A stretch of DNA of 64,000 nt from Dysgonomonas mossii (GCF_004569505.1 NZ_SPPK01000004.1:124001-188000), one strand, 5' to 3'; numbered from the stretch's first letter, positions 26,501-35,860 are shown. A program made the numbers and translations. Notes: a model not told the origin generated them from the letters alone.

Positions 26501-29217
26501 ATTGTTACTGTTGCTCTGTCGCATGTTGCAGGGTCACCATCATCACATACTTCATATACAAAAGTATCTACACCTTTAAAGCCAGCATCTGGAGTATAGA
26601 CGTATGTTCCGTCTGATGATATTGTAACTGTACCATGTGAAGGAGGGGTTGTCGGGGTTGTATTTATAATTAGATTATCTCCGTCAGGGTCAAAGTCATT
26701 CGTTAGAAGATTCCCGGATACAGGCTTATCTTGTTCGGTAACACCTGTGTCGTCATTTGCTACAACATTGTTATTAATCGATGGGTCTCGTTCTGGAATA
26801 ACATTGATTGTAATTGTTGCTGTTGCACATGCTTTAAGAGGTGCAGGAACATCATCACATACAGTATAAGTAAAAGAATCGGTTCCGATAAAATCATTAG
26901 CAGGGGTATATGTATAAGTGCCATTTGCATTTATTGCAATTGTTCCACCGTTTACTGTTGTGAAAGAACCTGTAGAAGTAACGGTCTGGGTATGTCCTTC
27001 CAAATCGAAATCATTGGTCAATAGATTTCCGCTGATTGATTTGTTTTCTTGTGTTACATTAATATCATTAACAGCATTCGTTGTATTCGTTGGATTTATC
27101 GTAACTGTTGAAATGTTGTTGCTTAGATCTGGATCTGATTCTTTTGTCTGCGGATATCCTTCTGCTGTATTATTATATATACCCGATTTGAGTACCTTCG
27201 CTTTAATAGTTAATACTCTTTCGTTTTTGCTTAGATCAAGTGCATCATATGGTATATCATATACAGTCCATATTCCGATAATTGGATCATAGGTCGTTTG
27301 TTGTTGATTCCAAACTTCGGGATCATTACTTCCTATAGGTGAAGGTGTAACAGTTGAGCCCATAGAGGCTGTATGACTTACATATTCATACCCCGAAGGT
27401 AATAAATCGTCTACCGTTATATTCTGAGAATACATCATACCTTTGTTGGCTACTTTGATCGTGAAAGTAACCTCACTTCCTATGGCCGGCGTAGAGTTGC
27501 TAACTGTTTTGACGACTTCTATATCAGACTTATCCCAGTTGAATGTAAAATTCAACTCCATCGTTTCCATCCATGACCCTGCATAAACATTAAATGTATT
27601 TTCATTCCCAATACCATTATTTCCACTAGCCCACCAGATATTCGCAGGGCTATCAGCCCCCGTAGTATTTATAGCCGGAGATTGTACATTATTATTAGCA
27701 AAAGTGCCGGATTGATTAGCTGGAACTGTAAACCAATTGGTATTTCTGTTACCGGGACCCCCTGTGTAAACTTTACTATGATCCCAATACAGTTTAACCG
27801 TGGCTTTATTCATATCTACCGGTCTGATGTTTTTCATTGTTATCCCAAGACTTTGTTCCATATCGTAGACAGGGAAATGGACCGGAAAGAAATTTGCTGA
27901 TGTGAATAGCTTAATAACAGTCCCTGCCGGAACAATGTTGCCATTATCATCTTTCCCATCCCAATACACATCATAGGTTCCTGCATCATTAAAGTATCTG
28001 AAAAGGCGAACATCACCAGTAGAGTAACTTCCTGAGCCATCAATGTCTACTAGGATATCCAGAATTCCGGGAGTATCCACATATACGATAAAATATGCTT
28101 CTCCACCTGTAGCATCCGCTTTTCTTCCAAATCTTACGTCTGTAGTTGCAACCGGACCTCGTGAAGTTTTCCAAATAGATTCATCCGGTTCTGCAACAAA
28201 TAAAGGATATTGATAGCGATTGGATGTTCCTTTAATAGACTTGCGGTTTTCTTCAATATTGGGTTCTCCATTCCCTAATTTCTCGTTTAGTGGTCCGGAG
28301 TCATTAGCAAAAAATACGACATAACCCGCATTCGATTTTCCAAAATTGACATACTTAATATAATAATCGTCTGTTTGTGCAGAATATGTATTATCTACGG
28401 GTACATAGAATCCAAAATCATCGTGAAACGAAGAACTATTTGTTTGACCGGCTGTAGTAGGAAGGCCACTATAAATACTCCAATACCTACAATATACACG
28501 GCCTGGACGCTTGGTCGTTCCGGAGGCAACCGTAACATCCCAATCGGTAATTTCCCAACCAGTGTTACCCGGACTAGCCATTTCTACCCAAAAAGCTCTA
28601 TCCTGACCGGTATTGTTTGTAAATTGACCACCTGCGTTCGTATTGGTAGCACTTGCGGTTCCTGTGGTAGGATAACCTCCCGACGTTAAAGCAGAGGGGC
28701 CGAGAAAAGCTTGAGCCTGTGTCAGACTTGTATTGGTACTCGTTCTTCCTTGTAAATTACTATTAGCTGTTGTAACTGCCGTTTGTCCTGAACCTGAAAG
28801 TCCTGAAGGGAAAAATGTATTATATCCTGTCGATGAGTTATCATAATACCAAGTAAAATTGCTGGTGGTCGAACTCTTAAAGCTAAAGTAGACAGTTTCA
28901 CCCGCTTTTACATAAACATAGAAGCGGTGATTCGTATCATAATTCGTAGTTGCACTAGGCCTCATCATGCTTCCGCGAGTATCGTAGCCTGTATTTCCTG
29001 CAGTATTTCCGGGAACATACAACGAACTTAGACGACTTACTGTTGCAGAGCCTTTCCAGTTACCGGAACCTTCAGCATGAATATATGATACAGATATTGT
29101 AAAAAACAATAATAGAAATAATAGATAAAGGTTTGATCTTTTATGATGAGTAAAAAAGTATCTTTCAACTTTCAAACTTTGATTCGGATAAACCTGAGTA
29201 TGGTATTTTTTATTCAT
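23560..29217 (-). CDS. Giant T9SS-secreted adhesin with six VCBS/cadherin-like repeats
   Basis: The product is 1885 residues. The first ATG gives a long basic N-region and then a hydrophobic core (about 30-46) ending in a signal-cleavage-like site (IHAEG). A unique N-terminal region (to about 565) is followed by a DUF11-type module (about 565-700, VVKTVSNSTPAIGSEVTFTI). Six tandem repeats of about 100 residues span about 712-1318, each with NDFDPEG-like and CDNGTPxxCD motifs. A unique region then leads to a T9SS type A sorting domain at the C-terminus (GYFIQNSIYIVKV near the end). It should be carried across the outer membrane by the type IX system and anchored or released. It lies 116 bases after the last fimbrial lipoprotein gene, so a shared transcript is likely but not certain. 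Confidence 0.85.
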   Translation of the reverse strand: MNKKYHTQVYPNQSLKVERYFFTHHKRSNLYLLFLLLFFTISVSYIHAEGSGNWKGSATVSRLSSLYVPGNTAGNTGYDTRGSMMRPSATTNYDTNHRFYVYVKAGETVYFSFKSSTTSNFTWYYDNSSTGYNTFFPSGLSGSGQTAVTTANSNLQGRTSTNTSLTQAQAFLGPSALTSGGYPTTGTASATNTNAGGQFTNNTGQDRAFWVEMASPGNTGWEITDWDVTVASGTTKRPGRVYCRYWSIYSGLPTTAGQTNSSSFHDDFGFYVPVDNTYSAQTDDYYIKYVNFGKSNAGYVVFFANDSGPLNEKLGNGEPNIEENRKSIKGTSNRYQYPLFVAEPDESIWKTSRGPVATTDVRFGRKADATGGEAYFIVYVDTPGILDILVDIDGSGSYSTGDVRLFRYFNDAGTYDVYWDGKDDNGNIVPAGTVIKLFTSANFFPVHFPVYDMEQSLGITMKNIRPVDMNKATVKLYWDHSKVYTGGPGNRNTNWFTVPANQSGTFANNNVQSPAINTTGADSPANIWWASGNNGIGNENTFNVYAGSWMETMELNFTFNWDKSDIEVVKTVSNSTPAIGSEVTFTIKVANKGMMYSQNITVDDLLPSGYEYVSHTASMGSTVTPSPIGSNDPEVWNQQQTTYDPIIGIWTVYDIPYDALDLSKNERVLTIKAKVLKSGIYNNTAEGYPQTKESDPDLSNNISTVTINPTNTTNAVNDINVTQENKSISGNLLTNDFDLEGHTQTVTSTGSFTTVNGGTIAINANGTYTYTPANDFIGTDSFTYTVCDDVPAPLKACATATITINVIPERDPSINNNVVANDDTGVTEQDKPVSGNLLTNDFDPDGDNLIINTTPTTPPSHGTVTISSDGTYVYTPDAGFKGVDTFVYEVCDDGDPATCDRATVTITVLPKSDKTNHTYANDDAYYSEVNKTVNGNVLLNDFDPEGDNQIVNTTPVNAPVHGSLVLNIDGTFTYTPNNGFTGTDSFVYEVCDNGTPVACDKATVYIHVNPEPVSPNTTYAIDDINITYKNTSVGGNVLTNDFDPEGNSQTVTNNGSITTTKGGNVILNANGSYLYTPKNDFVGEDSFTYTVCDNGVPQACDQATVTIKVIQKADPTINNNIIANDDEAVTRKNRSVSGNVLTNDFDPDGNNMIVNTTLITSPTNGSVTIAEDGTYTYTPNTDFVGQDSFVYEVCDNGDPVTCDQATVTITVISDQSGQVNYTFARDDVFYIDGKKTLNGNVLDNDFDPEGNEQVVNTTPVSSTSNGTLTLNANGTFSYVANDGFKGTDSFIYEICDNGTPQACDRATVYIVVNIRNYWHGTVDTDWAKENNWTANYVPVSGENIEFATVSNNGSSGSGNGAGAAVNDLYLDKDRIIGDLTNNSDMNLVVTPQNQLTINGTVNDSNSDKGTIIVKTSPDEATGTLIFTNPATNLAVNATVEFYNKAYECSTCGYYKRQWQYFGIPVNSSEFPSTGVETVNQWVEPYSGDKWRPAPYSPDTQLKAFKGYEMTNSATSLPDKIYNFTGTLNVGDAIVPLTKTSNVNYSGMNLIGNSYTAAIPISTDAITFGTGLLEEETVYLFNTGTRDQWRKLNGSTATGISGGQYQAVPFSLAGQATLPDRILSMHTFMLNAKTSGSITLKYAKLGKNELINQSAWRSLKSSNSEAYPHIIMDVIGDSSADRVWLFENPATTNGFDNGWDGYKLLENGLTQIYVSGTNKEKFQIATVPQITGTAFDVKTSINENYTLNLSVTPDIENRKLYLRDLTTGHIYPIVNNGEYAINGKSSLDKNRFDIVSSNSVLTDDDEGSALINITVNNNVIVVTNMSEVDCLAIVYDLNGKKIFSKNVKKYSSESFTDGYFIQNSIYIVKVADNKQTVKKTSRIFMK
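25260..27080 (-). repeat. Tandem repeat block of the adhesin (6 x about 300 bp)
   Basis: Six repeats of about 300 bp encode the cadherin/VCBS-like modules. Repeats 1 and 4 share QTVT and GG signatures and end DPSINNN/DPTINNN. Repeats 2 and 5 share the NDDxxVT start. Repeats 3 and 6 share NGNVLxND. The block therefore reads as a three-repeat unit duplicated once. Confidence 0.8.
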
Positions 29218-29333
29218 AATTCAAATAATTAACAGACTTATTGGATCGTATCCCTGATGTTTTATATTCAGCTTTTAACCAATCTATCATTAATTTACTT
29301 TTGTGGCTATATTGCAAACCTTCGTATTAATTT

Positions 29334-30272
29334 TTAAATTTCCACATCATATACATACCAGTGATTACGCTCAATCTTCGATGGCAGTAACAATTTATAT
29401 GTTTCATCACCAAATTCAGGAGGAGGTAATGGACCCGTAGCCTGATATGGTAATTTTATCTCTATGGCACTACTTGCATTATCTCTTTCATTTATATAAG
29501 TGATTAATGTCAAGTTTGTAACATTTCCTTGATCTAAAGTATAGGATGAAACTGAGCCAGTTGCACTCCAAGCTGTCCAGTCATTGGAGCTTACAAGATT
29601 ATCTGTTTTTGTAGATGGTTTAAATACATACGTATTTTTATCGAAATCAATGTATTTGTAACTATATTGAGCTTTGCTGTCTACTACAGGAGTACTATAA
29701 TGCTGCGCAGAAAGTTTTACATTCAGTTGAACTTTTGCTAGGGCCCTAACTAATGATACATTATTGAGTTGATAGTTCGTATTGAAATCATGAGTCTTAT
29801 TTCCGGACATTAACAATGGGGTTGTAATGTTCGCAGACCATGGGTTATTTACTGTTTGCCAAATAGCTTGTAGGTCTTCTATAGCTGATACTCCATCAAG
29901 GCTTGTTTTAATTGTAGAGCAATTTGCTACTATATATACATTTCTATTACCAGCCTCAGCCTGTGTGAGATTCAATGAGACTTTCTTTGTGCTACTATTC
30001 CAAGACCCTCCGGTAAATGTTACTCCTGAAATATAATATTTAATTAACGTCTGAGAACTTGTAGTCGGGAAAAGGAATACATATAAATCATTTACAGTCT
30101 GCTCTTCTTCCGTTCCATCACTTTCGGCTTTCGTTATATTTTTAATGTAATTATTTACACTTAAAGACAATTCTATATTATTGTTATCGAATCCTGGTTC
30201 CGGCGTCTCTTCATTTGAACAAGCAACAAAGAAAAGGCTCAGAAAGAATGTTACATATATTATTTTTTTCAT
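29334..30272 (-). CDS. Fimbrillin-like lipoprotein
   Basis: The product is 312 residues with a lipoprotein signal (lipobox FVACS) and acidic residues after the cysteine (NEETPE). It then has a fimbrillin-like pattern: an early beta strand (NNIELSLSVNNYI), ADGTEEE-type linker, VNDLYVFLFP, and RNVYIVANC, resembling FimA/Mfa-type subunits in which lipoprotein processing is followed by donor-strand assembly. It is shorter than the major fimbrillin and lacks that protein's proline-rich C-terminal tail. It is probably a minor or tip-associated subunit. It lies 12 bases after the preceding fimbrial gene. Confidence 0.7.
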   Translation of the reverse strand: MKKIIYVTFFLSLFFVACSNEETPEPGFDNNNIELSLSVNNYIKNITKAESDGTEEEQTVNDLYVFLFPTTSSQTLIKYYISGVTFTGGSWNSSTKKVSLNLTQAEAGNRNVYIVANCSTIKTSLDGVSAIEDLQAIWQTVNNPWSANITTPLLMSGNKTHDFNTNYQLNNVSLVRALAKVQLNVKLSAQHYSTPVVDSKAQYSYKYIDFDKNTYVFKPSTKTDNLVSSNDWTAWSATGSVSSYTLDQGNVTNLTLITYINERDNASSAIEIKLPYQATGPLPPPEFGDETYKLLLPSKIERNHWYVYDVEI

Positions 30273-30284
30273 AGTCTTTATCTT

Positions 30285-31583
30285 TTATTTGCTAAAAGTT
30301 TTTACCAATGCATCGTTGTAATACACCTGAAGGTATGATCCATCTCCCACGCTAGGAATAGTGCTTAGGGTATATCCTACAGATGCAGTAGGATCAAAAT
30401 TATTAAACGATTTTTCGGTCGTATTATCAGAAAATTTGAATGGTGCGACTGTCTTCAGCACAATGTCATGCGGAGCACAAGCTTCTATTGTATTGCTTAT
30501 TGTTATTTTTCCGTCCTCATCAATTCCTACATTGTAGCCATATCCCATATAAGTTGCGCTCTGCTTGATCTTCCATGGATCTATACTATAAATGATCTCG
30601 ATTGTTTGTAATTTTTTTATACTAAAAAAATAATGATGATTACGGTAAATATTATAATCTGGTTTTTCTGTTTGATTTCCTGTGGCAAAAGACAAATAAT
30701 CGCTCTCAGCTATGGTACCGTCATATGTTATGATCGGAATTTCGTATAACGTACCGTTCAATGTTTCAATAACAAAGTAATTGACAGGCTTATGAGAACT
30801 TGCAGACCAGCTAGGAGCTGACATCAGAGCCTCCGGCATGTAATATATAAACGAATTATCTACCTTTTTTAAAGGTTTATCTTCGTAATAAATCGGTACG
30901 ATTGGTGTTAACGGAGATTGTAGACTAAATTGTCGGTAAGCATTTTTATAATATATGCTTTTTACGCCCAAATTAGTTGTAGAACCGTCTATTTTTACCT
31001 CTAGTCTTGCTAGTACTCGAATAAGTTTTACTCTGTCTTCGCCATTAGGACGAAAGGGTAGGGGTGAGTAAATATTTCCGCCTTGAGTAATGGTCTGATT
31101 CTTGTATATTCGAGACATTGGGAACCCTTTTGTTTCAGTAGCATTTAGATATAAGTCTGTGTCTAAATCTCTAAAGGTATTCATATATGATTCCATAGCA
31201 GACCGCGTGGTTATGCTTTTTAAGGCTGCTATGGGCATATTAGCTACAAAATAAAAATCACGTTGACCGGGCCCCGGATTCAGTTGTACAATAAAAGACT
31301 TGTCTTTTTCTGAAATAGGAATATTTTCATCAAAGTATTCACCCACCTTTGTACCGCTAGATGAATCGAAGACCAGCATAGCCAAGTCATGAACCCGGTC
31401 TTCATACTCTACATCATCTGCATTCAAAGTCTCTAATCCTTCTGCCTGGGCTTTAGTTACCGAGAGATAAACTACCGGCTCGGATTGCGGGTTCTTTTGA
31501 TCATCATAAATTAGAGAATCACAACCTGCAAATGATAATGAAAGTCCTAAAAGCGATATATATATTAAGTATAATCTTGTCAT
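30285..31583 (-). CDS. Fimbrial accessory lipoprotein (minor or tip subunit)
   Basis: The start at 31583 (MTRLYLIY) is chosen over a frame extending 66 bases further upstream, because it gives a proper lipoprotein signal ending SFAGC. The mature protein of about 410 residues begins DSLIYDD, as does the neighbouring Mfa2-like protein. It contains fimbrillin-like phrases (VHDLAMLVFDSSSG, DFYFVANMP, VKLIRVLARLEVKI). These fit the minor or tip subunits (FimC-E, Mfa3-5 type) of Bacteroidales fimbriae. The gene follows the Mfa2-like gene by 37 bases. The exact position in the fimbria is not decided by sequence. Confidence 0.7.
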   Translation of the reverse strand: MTRLYLIYISLLGLSLSFAGCDSLIYDDQKNPQSEPVVYLSVTKAQAEGLETLNADDVEYEDRVHDLAMLVFDSSSGTKVGEYFDENIPISEKDKSFIVQLNPGPGQRDFYFVANMPIAALKSITTRSAMESYMNTFRDLDTDLYLNATETKGFPMSRIYKNQTITQGGNIYSPLPFRPNGEDRVKLIRVLARLEVKIDGSTTNLGVKSIYYKNAYRQFSLQSPLTPIVPIYYEDKPLKKVDNSFIYYMPEALMSAPSWSASSHKPVNYFVIETLNGTLYEIPIITYDGTIAESDYLSFATGNQTEKPDYNIYRNHHYFFSIKKLQTIEIIYSIDPWKIKQSATYMGYGYNVGIDEDGKITISNTIEACAPHDIVLKTVAPFKFSDNTTEKSFNNFDPTASVGYTLSTIPSVGDGSYLQVYYNDALVKTFSK

Positions 31584-31620
31584 AATCATATAGATTATTA
31601 AAGCAAAGAATGCTTTATAA

Positions 31621-32592
31621 TTATAAATCTGTGCTATAGCTATGTACAAGCCAGTTGTTTACATAGATTGCGCAACTGAAATTTGTCCCGCACTCTGCAC
31701 AGTAATCTTTAAGTACAAATTTTATTGTAAAATCGTTTTCACAATTCAAATTAATTCCTCCATTAATAGTATTCATCAAAATACTACCTATAAGGTCTCC
31801 ATTAAATACTTGCTGACCTGTTTTGGGATAATTGATAGTCAAATTATTATGATATCCGGTAACAAGCTCTAAAATAGAGAAATTCCATGTTACACTATTA
31901 TCTGTGTAAACAGTATTTTGTTGAGGATAATATATTACAGGGGAATTATATGGCATAGAACCATCTATATTTATAGTTCCATTAGCCGATGATACAGCCA
32001 CAGCTAAATCTTGAGGCTTTAACTCTGTGATTGTTGAATCAAATTCGACAATCACTTTAACACGATTGGTTAACTCGCGCAAATTGATTTTAGTATGCTT
32101 ATATAGTGATCCACTTTTTTCAGGATCGGGCAAAAATACCGTTGGGCTTTCACCTTGCCAAATGCGTTCAGTATTGCCTAAACTAGCCGCTCTACTTTCT
32201 GATGACTTAATAGCTAACATTACATCTTTTTTTGTTGTAATGCCTGAAGAGAAAGTGCTTCTTGTAAAGTTTTCGTTTACTCCTGTCCATGCAATAAATG
32301 AGAAGTTTCCGTTCGAAACAGGAACAAGCACTTCAAAATCGCGGTTAAGAGTTACATTCTGCTTGCTCACTGAAGTTACAAGTTTACCCTCTTCATCAAA
32401 CGCAAACACTGTGAGTGATGATGCTTCACCTATGAACGTTGAATCTACAGCACAAGGTGTCATTGAAAAAAACTTCACATATACACCTTGGGGACAGTCT
32501 TCTAAGTCGTCATAAATAAGAGAATCACACCCCCAAAAAATTGCGCTTAATGTTAACGCGGTCATCAATATCTTAATTCGCAAATTCTTCAT
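31621..32592 (-). CDS. FimB/Mfa2-family fimbrial anchor lipoprotein
   Basis: The product is about 323 residues from the Met at 32592; an in-frame Met three codons earlier (32601) is also possible. The lipobox is FWGC, and the mature start DSLIYDDLEDCPQGVYVKFF is characteristic of the FimB/Mfa2 family, which anchors the fimbria to the outer membrane and sets its length in Porphyromonas. Two-domain beta-sandwich architecture is expected. It follows the major fimbrillin by about 98 bases, and a strong hairpin in that gap probably lowers its expression relative to the fimbrillin. Several cysteines near the C-terminus (CAECGTNFSCAIYV) are unusual and may form disulphides. Confidence 0.87.
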   Translation of the reverse strand: MKNLRIKILMTALTLSAIFWGCDSLIYDDLEDCPQGVYVKFFSMTPCAVDSTFIGEASSLTVFAFDEEGKLVTSVSKQNVTLNRDFEVLVPVSNGNFSFIAWTGVNENFTRSTFSSGITTKKDVMLAIKSSESRAASLGNTERIWQGESPTVFLPDPEKSGSLYKHTKINLRELTNRVKVIVEFDSTITELKPQDLAVAVSSANGTINIDGSMPYNSPVIYYPQQNTVYTDNSVTWNFSILELVTGYHNNLTINYPKTGQQVFNGDLIGSILMNTINGGINLNCENDFTIKFVLKDYCAECGTNFSCAIYVNNWLVHSYSTDL

Positions 32593-32628
32593 TTGTTGCA
32601 TTTTGTATATAATTGATGTTTTAAAAGA

Positions 32629-32660
32629 CTGGGGGAAAAAGGAATCCTTACTTCCCCCAG
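32629..32660 (-). terminator. Intercistronic hairpin after the major fimbrillin
   Basis: CTGGGGGAA (32629-32637) and TTCCCCCAG (32652-32660) form a 9-bp GC-rich stem, with a further AGGA/TCCT pairing inside the loop. On the minus strand it is followed by TCTTTTAAAA. It lies 31 bases after the fimbrillin stop and probably acts as a partial terminator or RNA-stabilising stem. Confidence 0.7.
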
Positions 32661-32690
32661 ATATAATTAGAATTATAAATTTTCTATAAA

Positions 32691-34325
32691 TCAGATTCCC
32701 AGATCAATACTGTAAGAATGAAGTTGCCAAGGCAATACTGTAACATCTACACTCATCCATGTTTCAGGAGTAGTCAACGGATCTGTTGGATCTACTGGAT
32801 TTTCCGGTTCCTCTACACCTGGTACGTTTGGCCTAGGATCGGGATTCAATGGTTTTTTAGGACCATTCGGATTTGATGGATCTACCGGTTCTCCTTTTGG
32901 ATTATTGGGATCTTCAGGGAACAATGGATTCCAGTTAGTTCCTAAATTTTTAAATCCTGTAATATGGATATGATATACATTATTTCTTACAACCGGAGAA
33001 TTATACCATGTAGGAATATTATCAGGATTAACCCATGCATAATACAATACTTTACCTTTTACATATCTTGCTACAGTTTGTCCGGTTACACCACCTTTGC
33101 TTGGTGTTACTGCATTTGCAGCGCTCACATAAAATTTACCATTCGCTCCTACGAAGAAGTCATCACCTGCTGTATAAGTTTCTCCGTCAGCAAAAGCCGC
33201 AGCAGAAGGAGTGAATTTAGCTCTGATAAGAACATATGCAGTGTTACCCTTCTTGTAACCGGATTCATTTCCGGCTCCATAGGCGTGAGTGTTTGGCAGG
33301 ATAAATTTACCGGATAAGCTAGCTTCTAATTCATCAGTTATAGCCGATGATGGATTTGTTGCATAGTCACTCATAGTAGCAACATTAGTTCCTCCAAACT
33401 GAGTTGTTGGATCATATTCTTCGAATAAACCTGAGTAATCATATTTCGAACTGGAACCTGTAATTTCGGTACCCCAATATTGAGCATCGGTAGTTGGTAC
33501 CCATCCAAAATTAGGTGTTGCGAAATCAGCTTTACGTTGAAGATAAAGAGAGCTTTCTCCTTGTGCCAATACCCATTTGATTTCAGAAATTGTACCTAAG
33601 ATGGTAGAACCGTTTCCTGCAGGAACATCATAAGTTAGTCCTTCTGTGGATACCATAACACGTCCAACAGTTCTTTCTACAACTAGACTAACACGGTTTT
33701 TAGGAGATGCAGTGGCAGTAGTTTCAGCAGCAGACACATTATTTACGACATCAATTGTTTTAGGTTCAACACAAGTCATTAGAATTTTCTCGTCTGTTGT
33801 TCCATTTTTTATAGCTAATTTTTCGGCAGAAGTACTTACAGTTGTACTTGTACCCGAATTAGCTATATACAAAGCAGCTTGAGCATATGCATTCTCGAAT
33901 TCAGCAACAGGTGTTTTAGCCAAAGCATTTTCAACCTCTGTCGTTCCATTTATTAATACATAAACCTTTTTAACTCCGGCAGTTGTTTTAATGGCGGCCG
34001 ATTCTTGAGGAACTAGAGTCACCTGCCCACTTATTACTTCTTTTTTATAATCCGTTCCTACATTAAAAGATTGAGCAGTTACGGAAGCACCGTCAATAAG
34101 ATAAATAGCCACTTTGGTAATGTCATCTCTTCCCGCCCATTCTCCAATCAAACGATAGTCGTCCGGTAAACTTTTTCTTGTGTTCGAAGACATACTAAGA
34201 GTGATACTAACATTTGTAGTAGCCTCTTGTTCAGTAGGTGAATTTAAATTATTATCATCGCTACAGGCTGTAAAAGCAAGCCCTAGGACTAGTACAGCTA
34301 TTAAGAATAGTTTTGCTTTTTTCAT
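32691..34325 (-). CDS. Major fimbrillin, Mfa1-like
   Basis: The product is 544 residues with a lipoprotein signal (lipobox FTACS) and acidic export residues (DDNN). An arginine in SNTRKSLP, about 50 residues in, lies where Rgp-type proteolysis trims Porphyromonas fimbrillins; that analogy is inference. The N-terminal domain has the fimbrillin strands NVSITLSMS and KKVYVLINGT. The C-terminus carries a proline-rich linker (DPSNPNGPKKPLNPDPRPN) and ends in MSVDVTVLPWQLHSYSIDL, a typical Mfa1 C-terminal strand used in donor-strand exchange. Position, tail and family resemblance support the shaft subunit. A hairpin follows the gene. Confidence 0.88.
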   Translation of the reverse strand: MKKAKLFLIAVLVLGLAFTACSDDNNLNSPTEQEATTNVSITLSMSSNTRKSLPDDYRLIGEWAGRDDITKVAIYLIDGASVTAQSFNVGTDYKKEVISGQVTLVPQESAAIKTTAGVKKVYVLINGTTEVENALAKTPVAEFENAYAQAALYIANSGTSTTVSTSAEKLAIKNGTTDEKILMTCVEPKTIDVVNNVSAAETTATASPKNRVSLVVERTVGRVMVSTEGLTYDVPAGNGSTILGTISEIKWVLAQGESSLYLQRKADFATPNFGWVPTTDAQYWGTEITGSSSKYDYSGLFEEYDPTTQFGGTNVATMSDYATNPSSAITDELEASLSGKFILPNTHAYGAGNESGYKKGNTAYVLIRAKFTPSAAAFADGETYTAGDDFFVGANGKFYVSAANAVTPSKGGVTGQTVARYVKGKVLYYAWVNPDNIPTWYNSPVVRNNVYHIHITGFKNLGTNWNPLFPEDPNNPKGEPVDPSNPNGPKKPLNPDPRPNVPGVEEPENPVDPTDPLTTPETWMSVDVTVLPWQLHSYSIDLGI

Positions 34326-34390
34326 TCTTTTTAAATTATTACGTCATGTTTTACTTTCTGAAATTTTACAATTAAATATTTTGCTTATAT

Positions 34391-35854
34391 TTATTTTATA
34401 TTGGTTGCTTTTTGTAGTGTTTCAAGATTTTTCTTTCCATCGACGCTGCCACTATCGGCTGCTTTCGCAAAATAATCTAAAGCTTTCTCTGTATTTCCTT
34501 TTAATATATAGGCTACACCAAGGTTATTCCAAGCTTTAGGATTACGTTCTATTTTATTTAGACGGTCAATCGCAGCATCTAGATTTTTACCTTCAATATC
34601 TGCAGCGGCAGAGTTCATTATAGCGATATCACTTTCAGGATACAATCTTACTGCAATATCAAACACTTCTCTAAATTCTTTGCTACTAGTTGGATAGCTA
34701 TGGGCTACCAGATACATTTCATTCAAACTAAGTAGTTTTGGATTTGTTTTAATAATCTGTCTGGCTTCTTCAACATTAAATGGACGAACAACATAAGCAA
34801 TAGCATATTCTGTACGGCGTAATGGAGGATAATATTCGTTCAATAATGTACGGTAGGTTTCTCCATTCGATAACCTCTTTAGTTTTGCATCGCGAGCATC
34901 AGGGTTCGAGGTCTTATCTATTATGTCTAAAATAGCTTGTTTATTAGATAAATTAGATGCAGAAACAGCATTTTTCAACCCTGCCCAATCTTCACCAAAG
35001 CCCTCTACAGTAAATTTATTGCGGGTGATGCCAAATTTTGTAACAAGATAGTCGGCAAAAGAATTAGCCCTGTTTTCTGATAGTACTTTGTTATGCTCAA
35101 ATCCGCCTTCGGGAGAAGCGTATCCTGCGATACTAAATTCAGTTATCTGTAGATCATTATTGTTTTGTATTTCGCCAATAACTCTGTCTACTTGATCGAA
35201 CTCACTCTGATTGTTTCCGAAATCACGAAGTAGCTCATAACGATCGACAATATAATTAAATGTTGCAGTATGTCGGTCTTTTCGAGCTTTTACCTCTACT
35301 TCAGGCACAATAAATGAGAGTTGATAAGATGCTAGATCTCTTTTTGGTAGTATGTTTTGCGCTATTAGCTGATCGTCTGATACGGTATAACAATTTGCAC
35401 AACCAGAGATTGTTCTCAACATAGATATGGAAGCATCGTCCATCCATGCTCTGTAAGGTACAGATACATTATAGTCTACGGATTGAGCTGTGTTGTTATT
35501 TCTTTTTATTATAGCATTAGGCTCAGTACTAAAAGGAAGATCTTTTCCGAATGCGCTGTTACGATTCAATATTTTATTTCGTAAGCTCCCTGTTACAACG
35601 ACAGGAGGGAGGCTTAGACTATCCAGTTTGTTTTGATTAGACTTAAGTATTGGAGTTAAAATAACCATGTCATTTCTATTTACATGTATTTCATCCAGAA
35701 TGACATCCATTTTAATGGCAACTTTATTATCTTGTTTAATAAAGTGCTCTCCAGATACTTTAACTTGCTCGGATTGCGCTTGTGAGTGTACAGGTATTAT
35801 AAATCCTGCCAACGATACAAACAAATATATTTTTAAGATTATAGTTCTTTTCAT
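34391..35854 (-). CDS. DUF3868/OmpA-domain protein with TPR tail, fimbrial operon
   Basis: The product is 487 residues with a signal peptide ending PVHSQAQ. The N-terminal half is a beta-rich domain of the DUF3868 type. An OmpA-like peptidoglycan-binding domain follows at about 205-320 (ITEFSIAGYASPEGG and LSENRANSFADYLV), then TPR-like helices to the end (LDAAIDRLNKIERNPKAWNN). In Bacteroidales this protein family is found with DUF3575 proteins at the head of fimbrial operons. It may tether the assembly apparatus to the cell wall. It starts 6 bases after the DUF3575 gene and lies 65 bases before the fimbrillin gene. Confidence 0.8.
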   Translation of the reverse strand: MKRTIILKIYLFVSLAGFIIPVHSQAQSEQVKVSGEHFIKQDNKVAIKMDVILDEIHVNRNDMVILTPILKSNQNKLDSLSLPPVVVTGSLRNKILNRNSAFGKDLPFSTEPNAIIKRNNNTAQSVDYNVSVPYRAWMDDASISMLRTISGCANCYTVSDDQLIAQNILPKRDLASYQLSFIVPEVEVKARKDRHTATFNYIVDRYELLRDFGNNQSEFDQVDRVIGEIQNNNDLQITEFSIAGYASPEGGFEHNKVLSENRANSFADYLVTKFGITRNKFTVEGFGEDWAGLKNAVSASNLSNKQAILDIIDKTSNPDARDAKLKRLSNGETYRTLLNEYYPPLRRTEYAIAYVVRPFNVEEARQIIKTNPKLLSLNEMYLVAHSYPTSSKEFREVFDIAVRLYPESDIAIMNSAAADIEGKNLDAAIDRLNKIERNPKAWNNLGVAYILKGNTEKALDYFAKAADSGSVDGKKNLETLQKATNIK

Positions 35855-35860
35855 GAATCT

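Noticed and set aside
26731..27292. Two plus-strand open frames opposite the adhesin repeats
   Set aside because: They are antisense shadows of repeat-rich coding DNA, with cysteine-rich low-complexity translation and no start signals.
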